Source of the DNA: JBFMDU01 sp034431935
Lineage (GTDB): Bacteria; Chloroflexota; Dehalococcoidia; GIF9; JBFMDU01
Reading direction: 5' to 3'
NCBI GenBank assembly: GCA_034431935.1
Contig: DAOUCU010000071.1
Span: 1 to 35,629 of the forward strand
Length of the DNA stretch: 35,629 nucleotides
Both the position numbers and the translations under genes were made by a program. Numbering within the stretch: the first letter of the stretch is position 1; every line of letters begins with the position of its first letter. Positions 1 to 7,626 of the stretch are shown in pieces. Under the pieces are notes generated by a model. It was not told the DNA's origin, made no database searches, and saw nothing but the letters and a program-made list of their open reading frames with translations.

Positions 1-389
1 TCCACCTGGTCGCCCAAGTCAATCTTATAATCCTCACCGTACTTATCAATGAGATACTCAAGAACATGACGACCATGGGCGCCATGGGCTGACATGCCCA
101 TACATGTGTCAAGGAGAAAGAACCTAGCCTGCTGTGAAGCGATATCAATGCCGCAGGCGCCGCGGTTGCTCCCGGTCAAATCGCACTTGCCGAAGGTGCA
201 AAAACAGCACAGGTCGCAGAACGGGGCATAGAACGGCTTGTAAGTCTTGAGAAGCCTCATATCCCAGCTCCGCAGGTCGGGGAGGCCCGGCATCGGCGTG
301 TGGCCGATCGGCTCCCACGGGTCACCGGCACGGATAATCTCGTTTTTCTCGGCCTGGTGTTTGGTTACTTTGTCTGCTAGCTGCGTCAT
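1..389 (-). CDS. CO dehydrogenase catalytic subunit, CdhA-like (N-terminal part, runs off the window)
   Basis: Only the first 129 residues are present; the gene continues past the left edge. The translation shows Cys58, Cys61, Cys62, Cys64, Cys69 and Cys79. The spacing C-x2-C-x4-C-x9-C from Cys61 resembles the B-cluster ligands near the N-terminus of anaerobic Ni-CODHs, and an AHGAHGRH stretch follows, as in CdhA/CooS proteins. In the family this subunit interconverts CO and CO2 for the acetyl-CoA synthase complex. The start ATG (389..387) follows a good ribosome site (GGGAGGTAA). It is the fourth gene of an acsE-acsD-oxidoreductase run, which supports a Wood-Ljungdahl role. The C cluster lies outside the window, so CdhA versus CooS type is inferred from the N-terminus only. 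Confidence 0.8.
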   Translation of the reverse strand, partial: MTQLADKVTKHQAEKNEIIRAGDPWEPIGHTPMPGLPDLRSWDMRLLKTYKPFYAPFCDLCCFCTFGKCDLTGSNRGACGIDIASQQARFFLLDTCMGMSAHGAHGRHVLEYLIDKYGEDYKIDLGDQV

Positions 390-444
390 GTGTTACCTCC
401 CTTACGGCGCAGTCGCCTGACTTTTCCGGTCATGGCGGCGGGCT

Positions 445-1560
445 TCAGGCTATTTTCAGGCTGGCCTCCCAGCACTCTCTCAGAACTCCGGCGATATGCG
501 GTGGGCCTTCCTCAATCTTGCCCGCTATACTTCTGGCCTTTGTAAATATTATGTCAAGTTTCTCTATTATGTCAACAAAACCCTTCAAATACAGTCCGTC
601 GGCGTCACAGCTTCGCTCTTCAGCTTCGGCAATCGCCCCGGCGGCGAGCACCCCGCTTTTGAGCGCCCAGCCGATACCTTCTCCGGTCAGCGGCATCAGT
701 AACCCGGCAGCGTCTCCTGCCAGCATTACGTTGCCCATGGCCGGCTGGAACTCCCGACTCACCAGTTCCCGCAAGAGCGCCGGCGTCAGACATCCGTCAC
801 GCCATGCTGGCTTCAGCCCCGGGTCAAGCCCGAAATCCCGCGACAGATACGCCTTAAAACGCCTTGCCATCTCCTTGACCTTACCGGGGCCGGCCCCCAT
901 CTCCAGAATGAGATACCCGTCCTTATGATGGGCCGCCTGGTAGACCAGCCCGCCCCCGGGCGGGAATACCGCGTGAAAGTAGCCCGGCTCCAGGTCAACC
1001 TTCGCCCCCCGGTAGCACTCACGGTAGTTCTGGACATAGCGCACCGCTAGGTCCGGGAACAGCGAGCGGCGGACTGCCGATGTAGCTCCGTCAGCGCCGA
1101 CGACGTACTTCGCCGTCACCTCCGCGGTCTCGCCCTTCCTCTCCAGACTGACCGTGTATCTGCCGCCAGCCTCCCTCAGCCCGAGAGCCCTGGTCCCGGT
1201 CCAGAAAGCAGCCCCTCTTTCCACCGCTCGCCGGTTCATCCACCAGTCAAGGTCTTTGCGCCAGCCAATCGGCGTCGGCCAGGATACTTCCTGCCTGTCT
1301 GCCCCCGGGTAGTGAATCATGTAACCGGTCAGTTGATACGGGTCGGTCAGCACCTCTTGCGGCACCTCTCCGAACTCCGCCCTGACAACGCCCTGGGCCA
1401 GTCGGCCCATCAGCATTCCGGAGCAGACCTTGTTCCGGGGCGGCTCTGCCTTTTCCAGGAGCAGGCATTTCATGCCGCTTTCGGCACACTTCTTGGCGGC
1501 CACTGAACCAGCCGGTCCGGCCCCGACCACCACCACATCCCACGCCGCGAAATCCGCGAT
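445..1560 (-). CDS. FAD-dependent oxidoreductase, geranylgeranyl-reductase family, in the acs operon
   Basis: The protein has an N-terminal FAD-binding fold (VVVVGAGPAGS), the PRNKVCSG segment typical of geranylgeranyl-reductase/FixC-type flavoproteins, and the second flavin motif AGDAAG followed by GEGIGWAL near the C-terminus. The substrate is unknown. Lying between acsD and the CODH gene, it may pass electrons to or from that complex, which is inference. The start is odd. The first usable GTG (1536) has no ribosome site and cuts into the first beta strand. A strong site (AAAGGAG, GGAG at 1567-1570) sits 6 nt before an in-frame ATC at 1560, giving the natural N-terminus IADFAAWDVVVVGAG. I use 1560; a conservative annotation would be 445..1536. 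The CODH gene begins 55 bp downstream. Confidence 0.82.
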   Translation of the reverse strand: MADFAAWDVVVVGAGPAGSVAAKKCAESGMKCLLLEKAEPPRNKVCSGMLMGRLAQGVVRAEFGEVPQEVLTDPYQLTGYMIHYPGADRQEVSWPTPIGWRKDLDWWMNRRAVERGAAFWTGTRALGLREAGGRYTVSLERKGETAEVTAKYVVGADGATSAVRRSLFPDLAVRYVQNYRECYRGAKVDLEPGYFHAVFPPGGGLVYQAAHHKDGYLILEMGAGPGKVKEMARRFKAYLSRDFGLDPGLKPAWRDGCLTPALLRELVSREFQPAMGNVMLAGDAAGLLMPLTGEGIGWALKSGVLAAGAIAEAEERSCDADGLYLKGFVDIIEKLDIIFTKARSIAGKIEEGPPHIAGVLRECWEASLKIA

Positions 1561-1635
1561 AAGCTTCTCCTTTCTATAGCTATCCCCCTCGGAAGGAAGA
1601 TAACTATACGAAGGGGCCTACCCCTCCGTGGTTTC

Positions 1636-2544
1636 TTATATTTTACCCGCCATCAGGTCCTTAAGGACCTTTAGCGTGTCCGGGTACTGGACCACGATGA
1701 TGTTGGCTCCGGCCAAAAGCAGACTGACTGCGGCCATAAGCTCCCAGAGGACACCCTGCTTCCTGTCCGCCTTGGCCTCCTTGGTCTTGCAGGTCTCAAG
1801 TGCCAGGTTGGCGATGATGGGCATCTGGGTCATGGCGTCCTTGAAAATAATGCCGGTCTGCTTGGTGCGCTCCATCAGGCTGAAGCTGTATTCCATGCCG
1901 TAGCCGAGAGGCGAGGACAGCGGGTCGATGACTATCCGGTTGGGCGGGAAGAACTTGGAGAGCTTGATGTTCAGTTCCTTCAAAAGGTTGATATCGAGCG
2001 GGGTCTGAGCAATGAGGTTGTGACCGTGGGCCAGCGCCGCCTGGCCGATAGGCTCATAGTTCTCCTTGAGGGCCGGCCCCAAAAGCAAAGCTTCGCCGGT
2101 ACAGACTTCGGCGACCCTGACCAGCACCTCGACATCCTTCTTTTCATCGCCGGTCCCGTAAACGATGAGCGGCACGTTTACGGCGTCGTTGACTTTCCTG
2201 ACCACCGCGGCGGCGGTGTCGGCGGAGACGTTGGCGCCGGCGGGATCAGTACTGTCAAGGGTAATGGCTACGAGGTCGGCACCATATTCAGCCGCCTTCT
2301 TCGCCCAGGCCACCGGATCCTTGACGGCATCGCCGTACGGCTCGAGCACCCATTGTGTCCAGCCAGCTGGCGGAGCGGCATCCAGCGTCTGCAGGGCTAT
2401 CTTCGGCATATTGGGGATGGTCCCCTCAAAAGTATGGAGGGGAAGCACGCTTTCACCGCCGACCTTTACAGCCTTGCTTCCCTTGCCAATCACGACTTCG
2501 GCCACCCTGCCGGTATAGGTTTCAACAGGCGCTTTGTAGTCCAT
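1636..2544 (-). CDS. acsD: CODH/ACS complex delta subunit, corrinoid iron-sulfur protein small subunit
   Basis: The 302-aa product matches AcsD/CdhD throughout: the opening segment with VETYTGRV, a TIM-barrel body with ITLDSTDPAG, the IVIDPLSSPLGYG motif near residue 210, and a C-terminal helix-rich end. With the gamma subunit AcsC, it forms the B12-binding protein that carries the methyl group from methyltetrahydrofolate to acetyl-CoA synthase in the cytoplasm. The length is close to the family norm. The ATG has a good ribosome site (AAAGGAG). It follows acsE by 41 bp. The gamma subunit and acetyl-CoA synthase genes are not in the window and may lie beyond the left edge. Confidence 0.95.
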   Translation of the reverse strand: MDYKAPVETYTGRVAEVVIGKGSKAVKVGGESVLPLHTFEGTIPNMPKIALQTLDAAPPAGWTQWVLEPYGDAVKDPVAWAKKAAEYGADLVAITLDSTDPAGANVSADTAAAVVRKVNDAVNVPLIVYGTGDEKKDVEVLVRVAEVCTGEALLLGPALKENYEPIGQAALAHGHNLIAQTPLDINLLKELNIKLSKFFPPNRIVIDPLSSPLGYGMEYSFSLMERTKQTGIIFKDAMTQMPIIANLALETCKTKEAKADRKQGVLWELMAAVSLLLAGANIIVVQYPDTLKVLKDLMAGKI

Positions 2545-2585
2545 TTCAGCTCCTTTCGCCCAAAGCTGATTTCACAACAGGGTCT

Positions 2586-3461
2586 CTAGACCTCAAGCCA
2601 GGCGTGAGAGTAAAGGATATCACCCTTGAGCACTTTAGCCGTCTTGGCGTAATTGCGCTCTTCCGGAGTCAGGGAGTTAAGGTCAATATCCTCACCATCC
2701 ATGACACGGTGAATCACCTTGACGATATTCGGCCTTTCACCGCGGTTAATGGCCATAAGTTCACTGTCCAGCGGGTCGGCAATGGCCGAGTACATACCGC
2801 ACCGCTCCAGCATGACCATATAAGTCCGATTAAGGATGGGCCGCAGGTGTTCAGGAGTACCATTGGAGACATTGGACAGGCCAACGGTGCTCTTCACACC
2901 CGGGAGCAGGTCCTGAAGGATCTTAACAAACTCGAGGCAGAGGCCGACCTGGACCTGGTCGCCGCTGACCGGCAGGATAATGGGGTCAACCCAGATGTCC
3001 TCATTGGGAATGCCCAGCTCGTTGGCCAGGGTCACGGTATTCATGATGCTCTCGGAGCGGCCTTCGACATCCGGCGGACAGCCGGTATCGACGAGCACTG
3101 ATATGACTACATCGCACTTGTATTTCACTGCCAGAGGCAGCATGTTGGTCTTGGAATCGATACGGCCGGAGGCGGAATTAAGCAGGGGCCGTTTTTTACA
3201 GAGCTTGAGGCCGTTCTCCATGGCCACGGGATTCATGGTATCGATGGATAGTGGAAGGTCGGTGACCTGCTGGATAACGTCAACCAGCCAGGACACGTTT
3301 TCCGGGTTCTTGCGGGCGGGACCAACATTGACATCGATGTAGTCGGCGCCGGCCTTAGCTTGGGCGAGGGCGAGTTCCTGAATGGGCCTGGGGTTCCGCT
3401 CCTTGACGGCATCGTTGACAGTCCGGGAGATAATGTGGATGTTCTCGCCAATGATTTTCAT
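2586..3461 (-). CDS. acsE: methyltetrahydrofolate:corrinoid/iron-sulfur protein methyltransferase
   Basis: This 291-aa protein has the pterin-binding (dihydropteroate-synthase-like) TIM barrel of AcsE: MKIIGENIHI at the start, DYIDVNVGPAR near residue 40, LSIDTMNP, LLNSASGR, and the later GLSNVSNG motif that lines the folate pocket. It transfers the methyl group of methyl-THF to the cobalt of the AcsC/AcsD corrinoid protein, joining the methyl branch to acetyl-CoA synthesis. It is the first gene of the acs operon. The ATG is preceded by AGGAGGT with 9-nt spacing, and a consensus promoter lies about 130 bp upstream. It is slightly longer than characterised acetogen enzymes because of an extended C-terminus (residues 255-291). 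Confidence 0.95.
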   Translation of the reverse strand: MKIIGENIHIISRTVNDAVKERNPRPIQELALAQAKAGADYIDVNVGPARKNPENVSWLVDVIQQVTDLPLSIDTMNPVAMENGLKLCKKRPLLNSASGRIDSKTNMLPLAVKYKCDVVISVLVDTGCPPDVEGRSESIMNTVTLANELGIPNEDIWVDPIILPVSGDQVQVGLCLEFVKILQDLLPGVKSTVGLSNVSNGTPEHLRPILNRTYMVMLERCGMYSAIADPLDSELMAINRGERPNIVKVIHRVMDGEDIDLNSLTPEERNYAKTAKVLKGDILYSHAWLEV

Positions 3462-3586
3462 CGCGCGGCTACCTCCTTACTCATGCGCCCATGCTCAACC
3501 AGCTGAGTCTCTATTGGGTGCGCCGAATACCTAAGTGATAACCGTTAACCCCCGCCCACCTCCAACCGTAAATTACCTAAGCGGCC

Positions 3587-3615
3587 ATTGTAGGGTTATG
3601 AGTAGGTATTGTCAA
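3587..3615 (-). promoter_or_regulatory. sigma-70-type promoter of the acs operon
   Basis: On the minus strand a perfect -35 box TTGACA (3615..3610) is followed after 17 bp by TACAAT (3592..3587). Transcription should begin near 3580, leaving a leader of about 120 nt before acsE. I recognise no known riboswitch in that leader; it holds two copies of ACCTAAG (minus-strand complement CTTAGGT), near 3530 and 3575. Confidence 0.8.
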
Positions 3616-3675
3616 GTAATCCGGGGGGCAAGACCTGCCAAAGTTTCCAGATAACACAATAGCCAATAACGTCCT

Positions 3676-4890
3676 CTAAGATGGAGTGTGTGTTAGCTGT
3701 GCGAGAAGGTCGTCGAGGCACCGGGCTTCCGTCTGCACCGCCTGAGTCCCTGCCTCAGCAAAGGCATACCCCGGCCCTTTGCCCGACAGGCTCTCCCGGC
3801 ACACCACAAAATCTGGCTTATAGGTAAGGAGCAACTGGGCAACCTTTATACCCTTTCCCTTTTCCAAACCGGCGTAGGGATTGGCTACCATCTCCTGCCT
3901 CCGGACAAGCCTGGTGGAGGCATCAATGTCCACAATAGCAAAGTACGGCGACTCTCCAAAATGCTCGCTCACCTCGCCGCTGCGGGCCGCCAGAGCCACC
4001 GCGTACCGGAACCACGTCTTGTCCTGCGGTGCGTAATGCACCAGCACGGTATCAACATTGGGAACCGCGCTCTTAATACTCCCCTCAATACGTTCGCTTA
4101 TCTGGTGCGCCCGCTTGAGGTCGGGTAACCGCAAGGTAACGTCCACCTCGACAAATACGTACCGACCCGAGTTACGGCCGGCGATACTTTTCACCACAGC
4201 TACCGCGGGCTCTGCCTCAACCAACGAACGAATTTGATCTAGCATGTCACGGCCAATTGAAGCATCGAGGAGTACGCGCATGCTAGTAGCAAGCAAGCCC
4301 CAGGCAGCGTACCCGATAAAAAGCGCGACTATGGCGGCGGCAACCCTGTCGAGGGGAAAGCCCAAACGCTGTCCTACGAGACCGAAGAAAACGACCAGGC
4401 TTGACAAGACATCGGCCTTGAAATGACCGGCATCTGCCACCAGGCTCGGTGAGTGCCATCTTTTACCGACGCGCGCTTCGTACCGACTGAATAAGAAAGG
4501 CGCCAGCACCAGTAAACCGACAATCACAAGTACCCAGCCGTTATATTCCACAATCGCTTCAGCCCGGCTAAACGCCTCGCTGATTATTTCATAGGCGGCA
4601 AGGAACAGGAGCAGAGATATAATAATGGCGACGACATTTTCAACCTTATAGAGCCCGTAGGGGAAGTTCTTACTCTTGCGATTCGATATCAGCAGACCGA
4701 TTATCAGCGCCAGTGAGCCGAGAACATCGACCCCGGAGTGAATGGCGTCAGCCCGCAATGCCAGACTACCGGTTATTAGAGACATCGCCATCTTGCCGCC
4801 AGCCAGAACCAGGTTCATAGCAAGAGAAAATAATCCGATTCTCAACAGGGTGGGTTGCATCGCTCTCGCGGTTTCAGCTTGCTCTTTCAT
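3676..4890 (-). CDS. CDF-family metal exporter fused to a C-terminal NifX-like domain
   Basis: This protein of about 404 aa has two parts. Residues 15-215 form the six-helix cation diffusion facilitator channel, with HxxxD metal sites in helix 2 (HSGVD, 52-56) and helix 5 (HFKAD, 157-161), the pattern of Zn/Fe-type exporters. Residues 215-295 are the usual cytoplasmic dimer domain. Residues 298-400 match dinitrogenase FeMo-cofactor-binding (NifX/NifB-type) domains: SEHFGESPYFAIVDID, then KPDFVVCRESLSGKGPGYAFAEAG with Cys365. The NifX-like part probably binds a metal or cluster and could gate transport; that is inference. Its ATG overlaps the stop of the 93-aa gene (TGATG); an in-frame TTG sits at 4893. 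It is the last gene of the 16-gene operon. Confidence 0.88.
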   Translation of the reverse strand: MKEQAETARAMQPTLLRIGLFSLAMNLVLAGGKMAMSLITGSLALRADAIHSGVDVLGSLALIIGLLISNRKSKNFPYGLYKVENVVAIIISLLLFLAAYEIISEAFSRAEAIVEYNGWVLVIVGLLVLAPFLFSRYEARVGKRWHSPSLVADAGHFKADVLSSLVVFFGLVGQRLGFPLDRVAAAIVALFIGYAAWGLLATSMRVLLDASIGRDMLDQIRSLVEAEPAVAVVKSIAGRNSGRYVFVEVDVTLRLPDLKRAHQISERIEGSIKSAVPNVDTVLVHYAPQDKTWFRYAVALAARSGEVSEHFGESPYFAIVDIDASTRLVRRQEMVANPYAGLEKGKGIKVAQLLLTYKPDFVVCRESLSGKGPGYAFAEAGTQAVQTEARCLDDLLAQLTHTPS

Positions 4891-5171
4891 CAACCGTCGC
4901 GCGCCTCTATCCTGTATTTCACGGCACCATCCTCCTGATAAACCAGAAATTTAACCATCTTCTCTTCCAGAAGATACTTCTCCGATTCCGCCCGCAGTTT
5001 CCTGAAATCGGCCGTGCGGAGAAACCCGGCAAGCACCTCCACACGTTCAGACAGTTGCTGGCTATCGTTTATCCCTGCAAGCAACTGCCTCATGCTCCTC
5101 TCATATTCCGCCTTAGCCACTGTCTCGATACAGTGGGAGAGAGTCGGTATTAGTTCTATTTTCAACGTCAC
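4890..5171 (-). CDS. small conserved protein, paralogue of the 95-aa protein at 9061-9348
   Basis: This 93-aa protein of unknown function aligns along most of its length with the 95-aa protein at 9061-9348 in the same operon. Shared features are an LL.G segment, an E.L..FL helix, KLR.E.EKYL.E.K and a C-terminal DG..KY strand. The predicted structure is two or three helices followed by a beta hairpin. It has one Cys (Cys14), whereas its paralogue has a CVKC pair. Its GTG start overlaps the metallo-hydrolase stop (GTGA) and its stop overlaps the CDF start, so translation is probably coupled to both. I do not recognise the family. Confidence 0.75.
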   Translation of the reverse strand: MTLKIELIPTLSHCIETVAKAEYERSMRQLLAGINDSQQLSERVEVLAGFLRTADFRKLRAESEKYLLEEKMVKFLVYQEDGAVKYRIEARDG

Positions 5172-6013
5172 GGCAGTGTAAACCTGGTACCAGCATTGTT
5201 CATAAAGAACATGCCCTCAAATTCACGTGCCAGACAGGCTGATGCCTCGAACCCGGTACAATGCGACAGGCCCAGCCGGCGAATCCCCATCCCCTTTAAC
5301 TCGAACACGGTTCTTTTCAAGCGCTCATCCGACGCTCGGAAAAGGTGGGCGCCACCAATAACAGCATAAACGGACCCATTACCCGTCAGGTTCTGGGCAT
5401 GCCGAAGTGTATTGACCGCGCCGCGGTGAGCGCAACCAAGCACCACGACCAGGCCAAAGTCCGTATTGATGATAAGCGACAGATCGTCGGCCAGCACATC
5501 CGGCTGCAAAGAGTCGCCAGCCCTGACGAAAAGATTGTCTTCAATCTGCTCGTAGTCCGTTATCATTGGGACTTCTCCGGAGGTCATGACATGTTCCGAG
5601 ATGCGCAATGGTTCCCGGGTAAGATTGAAACGCGCCCCATGGCTTTCCAGCTCCTCGCGGGAAAACGGTATCCCACAGTACCTCGCTGGTTTCGCGCCGC
5701 GCCGTACATACTTCGCTGTCCATATGTCAGGATGTCCAACCACCTCCACCTCGCCCCTTATCCTGAGCACGTCGCGCAGGCCGCCGGTATGGTCAGCATG
5801 GCCATGGCTGAGCACTATCCGGTCAACCGCAGAAAGGTCAACGCCCAGGAGCGCCGCATTGTTTACTGCCGAGTAGCTGAGCCCGGTGTCCATAAGAATC
5901 CTCAGGCCGTCTACCTCGACCAGAATGCTCAGCCCCCACTCAGCCAGGAAGCCATAGTTGGCCGTGTTCTCGCTAAGTGTTGTTATCTGAATCTGCGTGT
6001 TATTCCTCCTCAT
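5168..6013 (-). CDS. MBL-fold metallo-hydrolase
   Basis: This 281-aa metallo-beta-lactamase-fold protein has the di-metal motif HGHADH (70-75), an early MDTG strand (41-44), VVLGCAHRGAVNT near residue 210 and a late LSHCTGFEA segment. It resembles the archaeal and anaerobe MBL proteins annotated as dihydropterin-RFAP synthase-like, so a small-molecule hydrolase or transferase role is possible but the substrate is unknown. The ATG at 6013 has no ribosome site, yet an ideal AGGAGG lies inside codons 2-3, so translation might begin slightly downstream; ACG at 5998 is 6 nt from that site. Only the ATG is conventional. The stop overlaps the next gene. Confidence 0.85.
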   Translation of the reverse strand: MRRNNTQIQITTLSENTANYGFLAEWGLSILVEVDGLRILMDTGLSYSAVNNAALLGVDLSAVDRIVLSHGHADHTGGLRDVLRIRGEVEVVGHPDIWTAKYVRRGAKPARYCGIPFSREELESHGARFNLTREPLRISEHVMTSGEVPMITDYEQIEDNLFVRAGDSLQPDVLADDLSLIINTDFGLVVVLGCAHRGAVNTLRHAQNLTGNGSVYAVIGGAHLFRASDERLKRTVFELKGMGIRRLGLSHCTGFEASACLAREFEGMFFMNNAGTRFTLP

Positions 6014-6057
6014 AGTTCACTGAATACTTATGGCCCGGCAACCTGCGTTAGAACCAC

Positions 6058-6801
6058 CTATACCTGATGCACGAATTTCACGAGGAGCATGATTCCTATA
6101 CCGGCAAGGAAAACACAGAAATGCAGTATCGACCGGCGCAGGCTCACCGCGTGCTTTATTTCGGGAATCAGGTCAGCGGCAGCAATGTATATGAAGTTGC
6201 CCGCCGCGAAGGGAAGCAGATATACGATGTAACCCTGAACAATAGAAGCGGCGAAGTACCCAACGACGCCGCCGACTACCGCTGTCACTGCCGATATGTA
6301 ATTGAAGGTCAGCGCCCGGTATCTGCTGAAGCCACCGTAAACCAGCACCCCAAAATCGCCAAGCTCCTGTGGTATCTCGTGCAGGGCGACTGCAATGCTG
6401 GTAGCAATACCTACCGGAAAGCTGACGACAAAGCTGGCAGCAATCACCAGTCCATCAATGAAGTTGTGTACGGCGTCGCTGACCAGAATAAGGTAAGAAA
6501 AAGGCTTCACTCCATGGATTGTACCGTGCTGGTGCCGCCAGTGAAGGAACTGCTCCAGTATGAAGAACAAACAAAAACCGAGAAGCAGGTACAGAAACAC
6601 GCTCAAGCTGTCCCCTAATTCCGAAATTGCCTCGGGTACCAGGTGCAGGAAGGCGCCGCCGAGTAAGGCCCCGCTGGAAAGCGCGACTAGAACCAATAGG
6701 GCTTTGTCCTGCCACTCATCCTTAAACACAAACATTAAGAGTCCAATAAAGGCTATCAGGCTGATAATAAAAGTTGCGATAAGTATCTGGGCTAGAACCA
6801 T
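6058..6801 (-). CDS. ZIP-family metal transporter
   Basis: This 247-aa membrane protein has about eight hydrophobic segments and both ZIP signatures: HNFIDG (112-117) in helix 4 and HEIPQELGD (141-149) in helix 5, which form the binuclear metal site. A His-rich cytoplasmic loop, HWRHQHGTIHG (87-97), is typical of ZIPs and probably handles the cation. The family moves Zn, Fe or related divalent ions into the cytoplasm. It shares an operon with a CDF exporter, so import and export of a metal are coded together. It is separated from the peroxiredoxin by 94 bp holding a hairpin and possibly a weak internal promoter (TATAAG near the minus-strand -10 position). Confidence 0.93.
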   Translation of the reverse strand: MVLAQILIATFIISLIAFIGLLMFVFKDEWQDKALLVLVALSSGALLGGAFLHLVPEAISELGDSLSVFLYLLLGFCLFFILEQFLHWRHQHGTIHGVKPFSYLILVSDAVHNFIDGLVIAASFVVSFPVGIATSIAVALHEIPQELGDFGVLVYGGFSRYRALTFNYISAVTAVVGGVVGYFAASIVQGYIVYLLPFAAGNFIYIAAADLIPEIKHAVSLRRSILHFCVFLAGIGIMLLVKFVHQV

Positions 6802-6870
6802 GTTTCTCTTAACCTTGCGCCCCTTATTTTCCTAGCTTATACGCTGGTTATGGTGATTATTAACCGTCAT

Positions 6871-6890
6871 ACGGGTAATGGATTGCCCGT
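6871..6890. repeat. hairpin between the peroxiredoxin and ZIP genes
   Basis: ACGGGTAA and TTGCCCGT form an 8-bp stem (one G-U pair) around a 4-nt loop. On the plus strand it is followed at once by TTTTTCTT, giving a classic intrinsic terminator shape, although no plus-strand gene precedes it. On the minus strand, in the sense of the operon, it lies just after the peroxiredoxin stop with no U-run. It may stabilise or partly terminate the operon mRNA, or block antisense transcription. Confidence 0.55.
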
Positions 6891-6895
6891 TTTTC

Positions 6896-7594
6896 TTATG
6901 GCTTCCAGACCTGCCACACTTTCCCCACCAGTGCTGGACCCGGTTTCAAGGTAACCTGACCGGGCTGCCAGCCAGATGGCGTTACTTCACCGGTGGCGCG
7001 CACATGCTGGAATGCCTTTATCTGCCGGACCAGTTCGTCAGGGCTCCTACCCACCTCCGGCGTAAGCACTTCCATTGCCCGGATGACAAAGTCGGGATCG
7101 ATAATGAAGCGGCCGCGGATGTCAACGCCGGCTCCTTCGTCGTAAACGCCATAAACCTTCCCGATCCTACCCCCGGCATCTGAAAGCATCGGAAACGGGA
7201 CTCCGCCTTTGACCATCCTGGACAACTCCTGCTCCTGCCATATCTGGTGTACGAAGCGACTATCTGTGCTCATCGCCAGGACTTCCACGCCCAGGCCTTT
7301 CAGTTCGTCATAGCGGGCGGCAACTGCCGCCAGTTCCGTCGGTCAGACAAAGGTAAAATCACCCGGGTAGAAGCAGAGGGCAACCCATTTTCCCTTATAG
7401 TCTGACAGCTTGATGGGGAGAAAACCCTTTCCGACAATAAAAGCATTCGCCTCAAAATCAGGTGCTTCCTGACCTACTCGTGCCAGCATTTCTTTCACCT
7501 CCTGCGGTAACGATGTCTTTGTTTCCCCCCGTACAGGCTGGGCGGCTATCGGCCCACGGACGGGTTTGACACAACCATCTTTAGGCTCTGGCAT
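6896..7594 (-). CDS. peroxiredoxin with in-frame TGA at the peroxidatic Cys (selenoprotein)
   Basis: Reading through one TGA gives a complete 232-aa AhpC/Prx-family protein. The TGA (7345..7343, residue 84) falls exactly where peroxiredoxins carry the peroxidatic Cys: FYPGDFTFV-U-PTE. The frame is open and homologous on both sides (MSTDSRFVHQIW, VYDEGAGVDIRGRFIIDPD, then VTPSGWQPG). A hairpin fitting the bacterial SECIS rules starts right after the TGA. The enzyme would reduce peroxides through a selenol. The usual resolving-Cys motif near the C-terminus (VCPxxW) reads VTPSGW here, so it is not a typical 2-Cys enzyme; Cys73 or Cys8 might resolve it. The ATG has a good ribosome site (GGAAGGAGA). 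Otherwise it would be a pseudogene split at its active site, which is much less likely. Confidence 0.9.
7316..7331 (-). promoter_or_regulatory. bacterial SECIS element of the selenocysteine peroxiredoxin
   Basis: On the minus strand GGCGGC (7331..7326) and GCCGCC (7321..7316) form a perfect 6-bp stem closing the loop AGUU. The loop begins 17 nt after the UGA and has G in its second position. That agrees with published bacterial SECIS criteria: short upper stem, small apical loop with G among its first two bases, about 16-37 nt from UGA. A competing 5-bp stem (AACUG/CAGUU) overlaps it. Confidence 0.78.
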
Positions 7595-7626
7595 ATCAAT
7601 CTCCTTCCCTTACTACTTAACTTAAG

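Noticed and set aside
3462..3580. Cobalamin or tetrahydrofolate riboswitch in the acs leader
   Set aside because: I looked for a B12 box and a THF aptamer by eye and saw neither.
7343..7345. TGA read as a true stop, making the peroxiredoxin a pseudogene
   Set aside because: The stop falls exactly on the catalytic Cys position, the rest is intact, and a SECIS-like hairpin follows.
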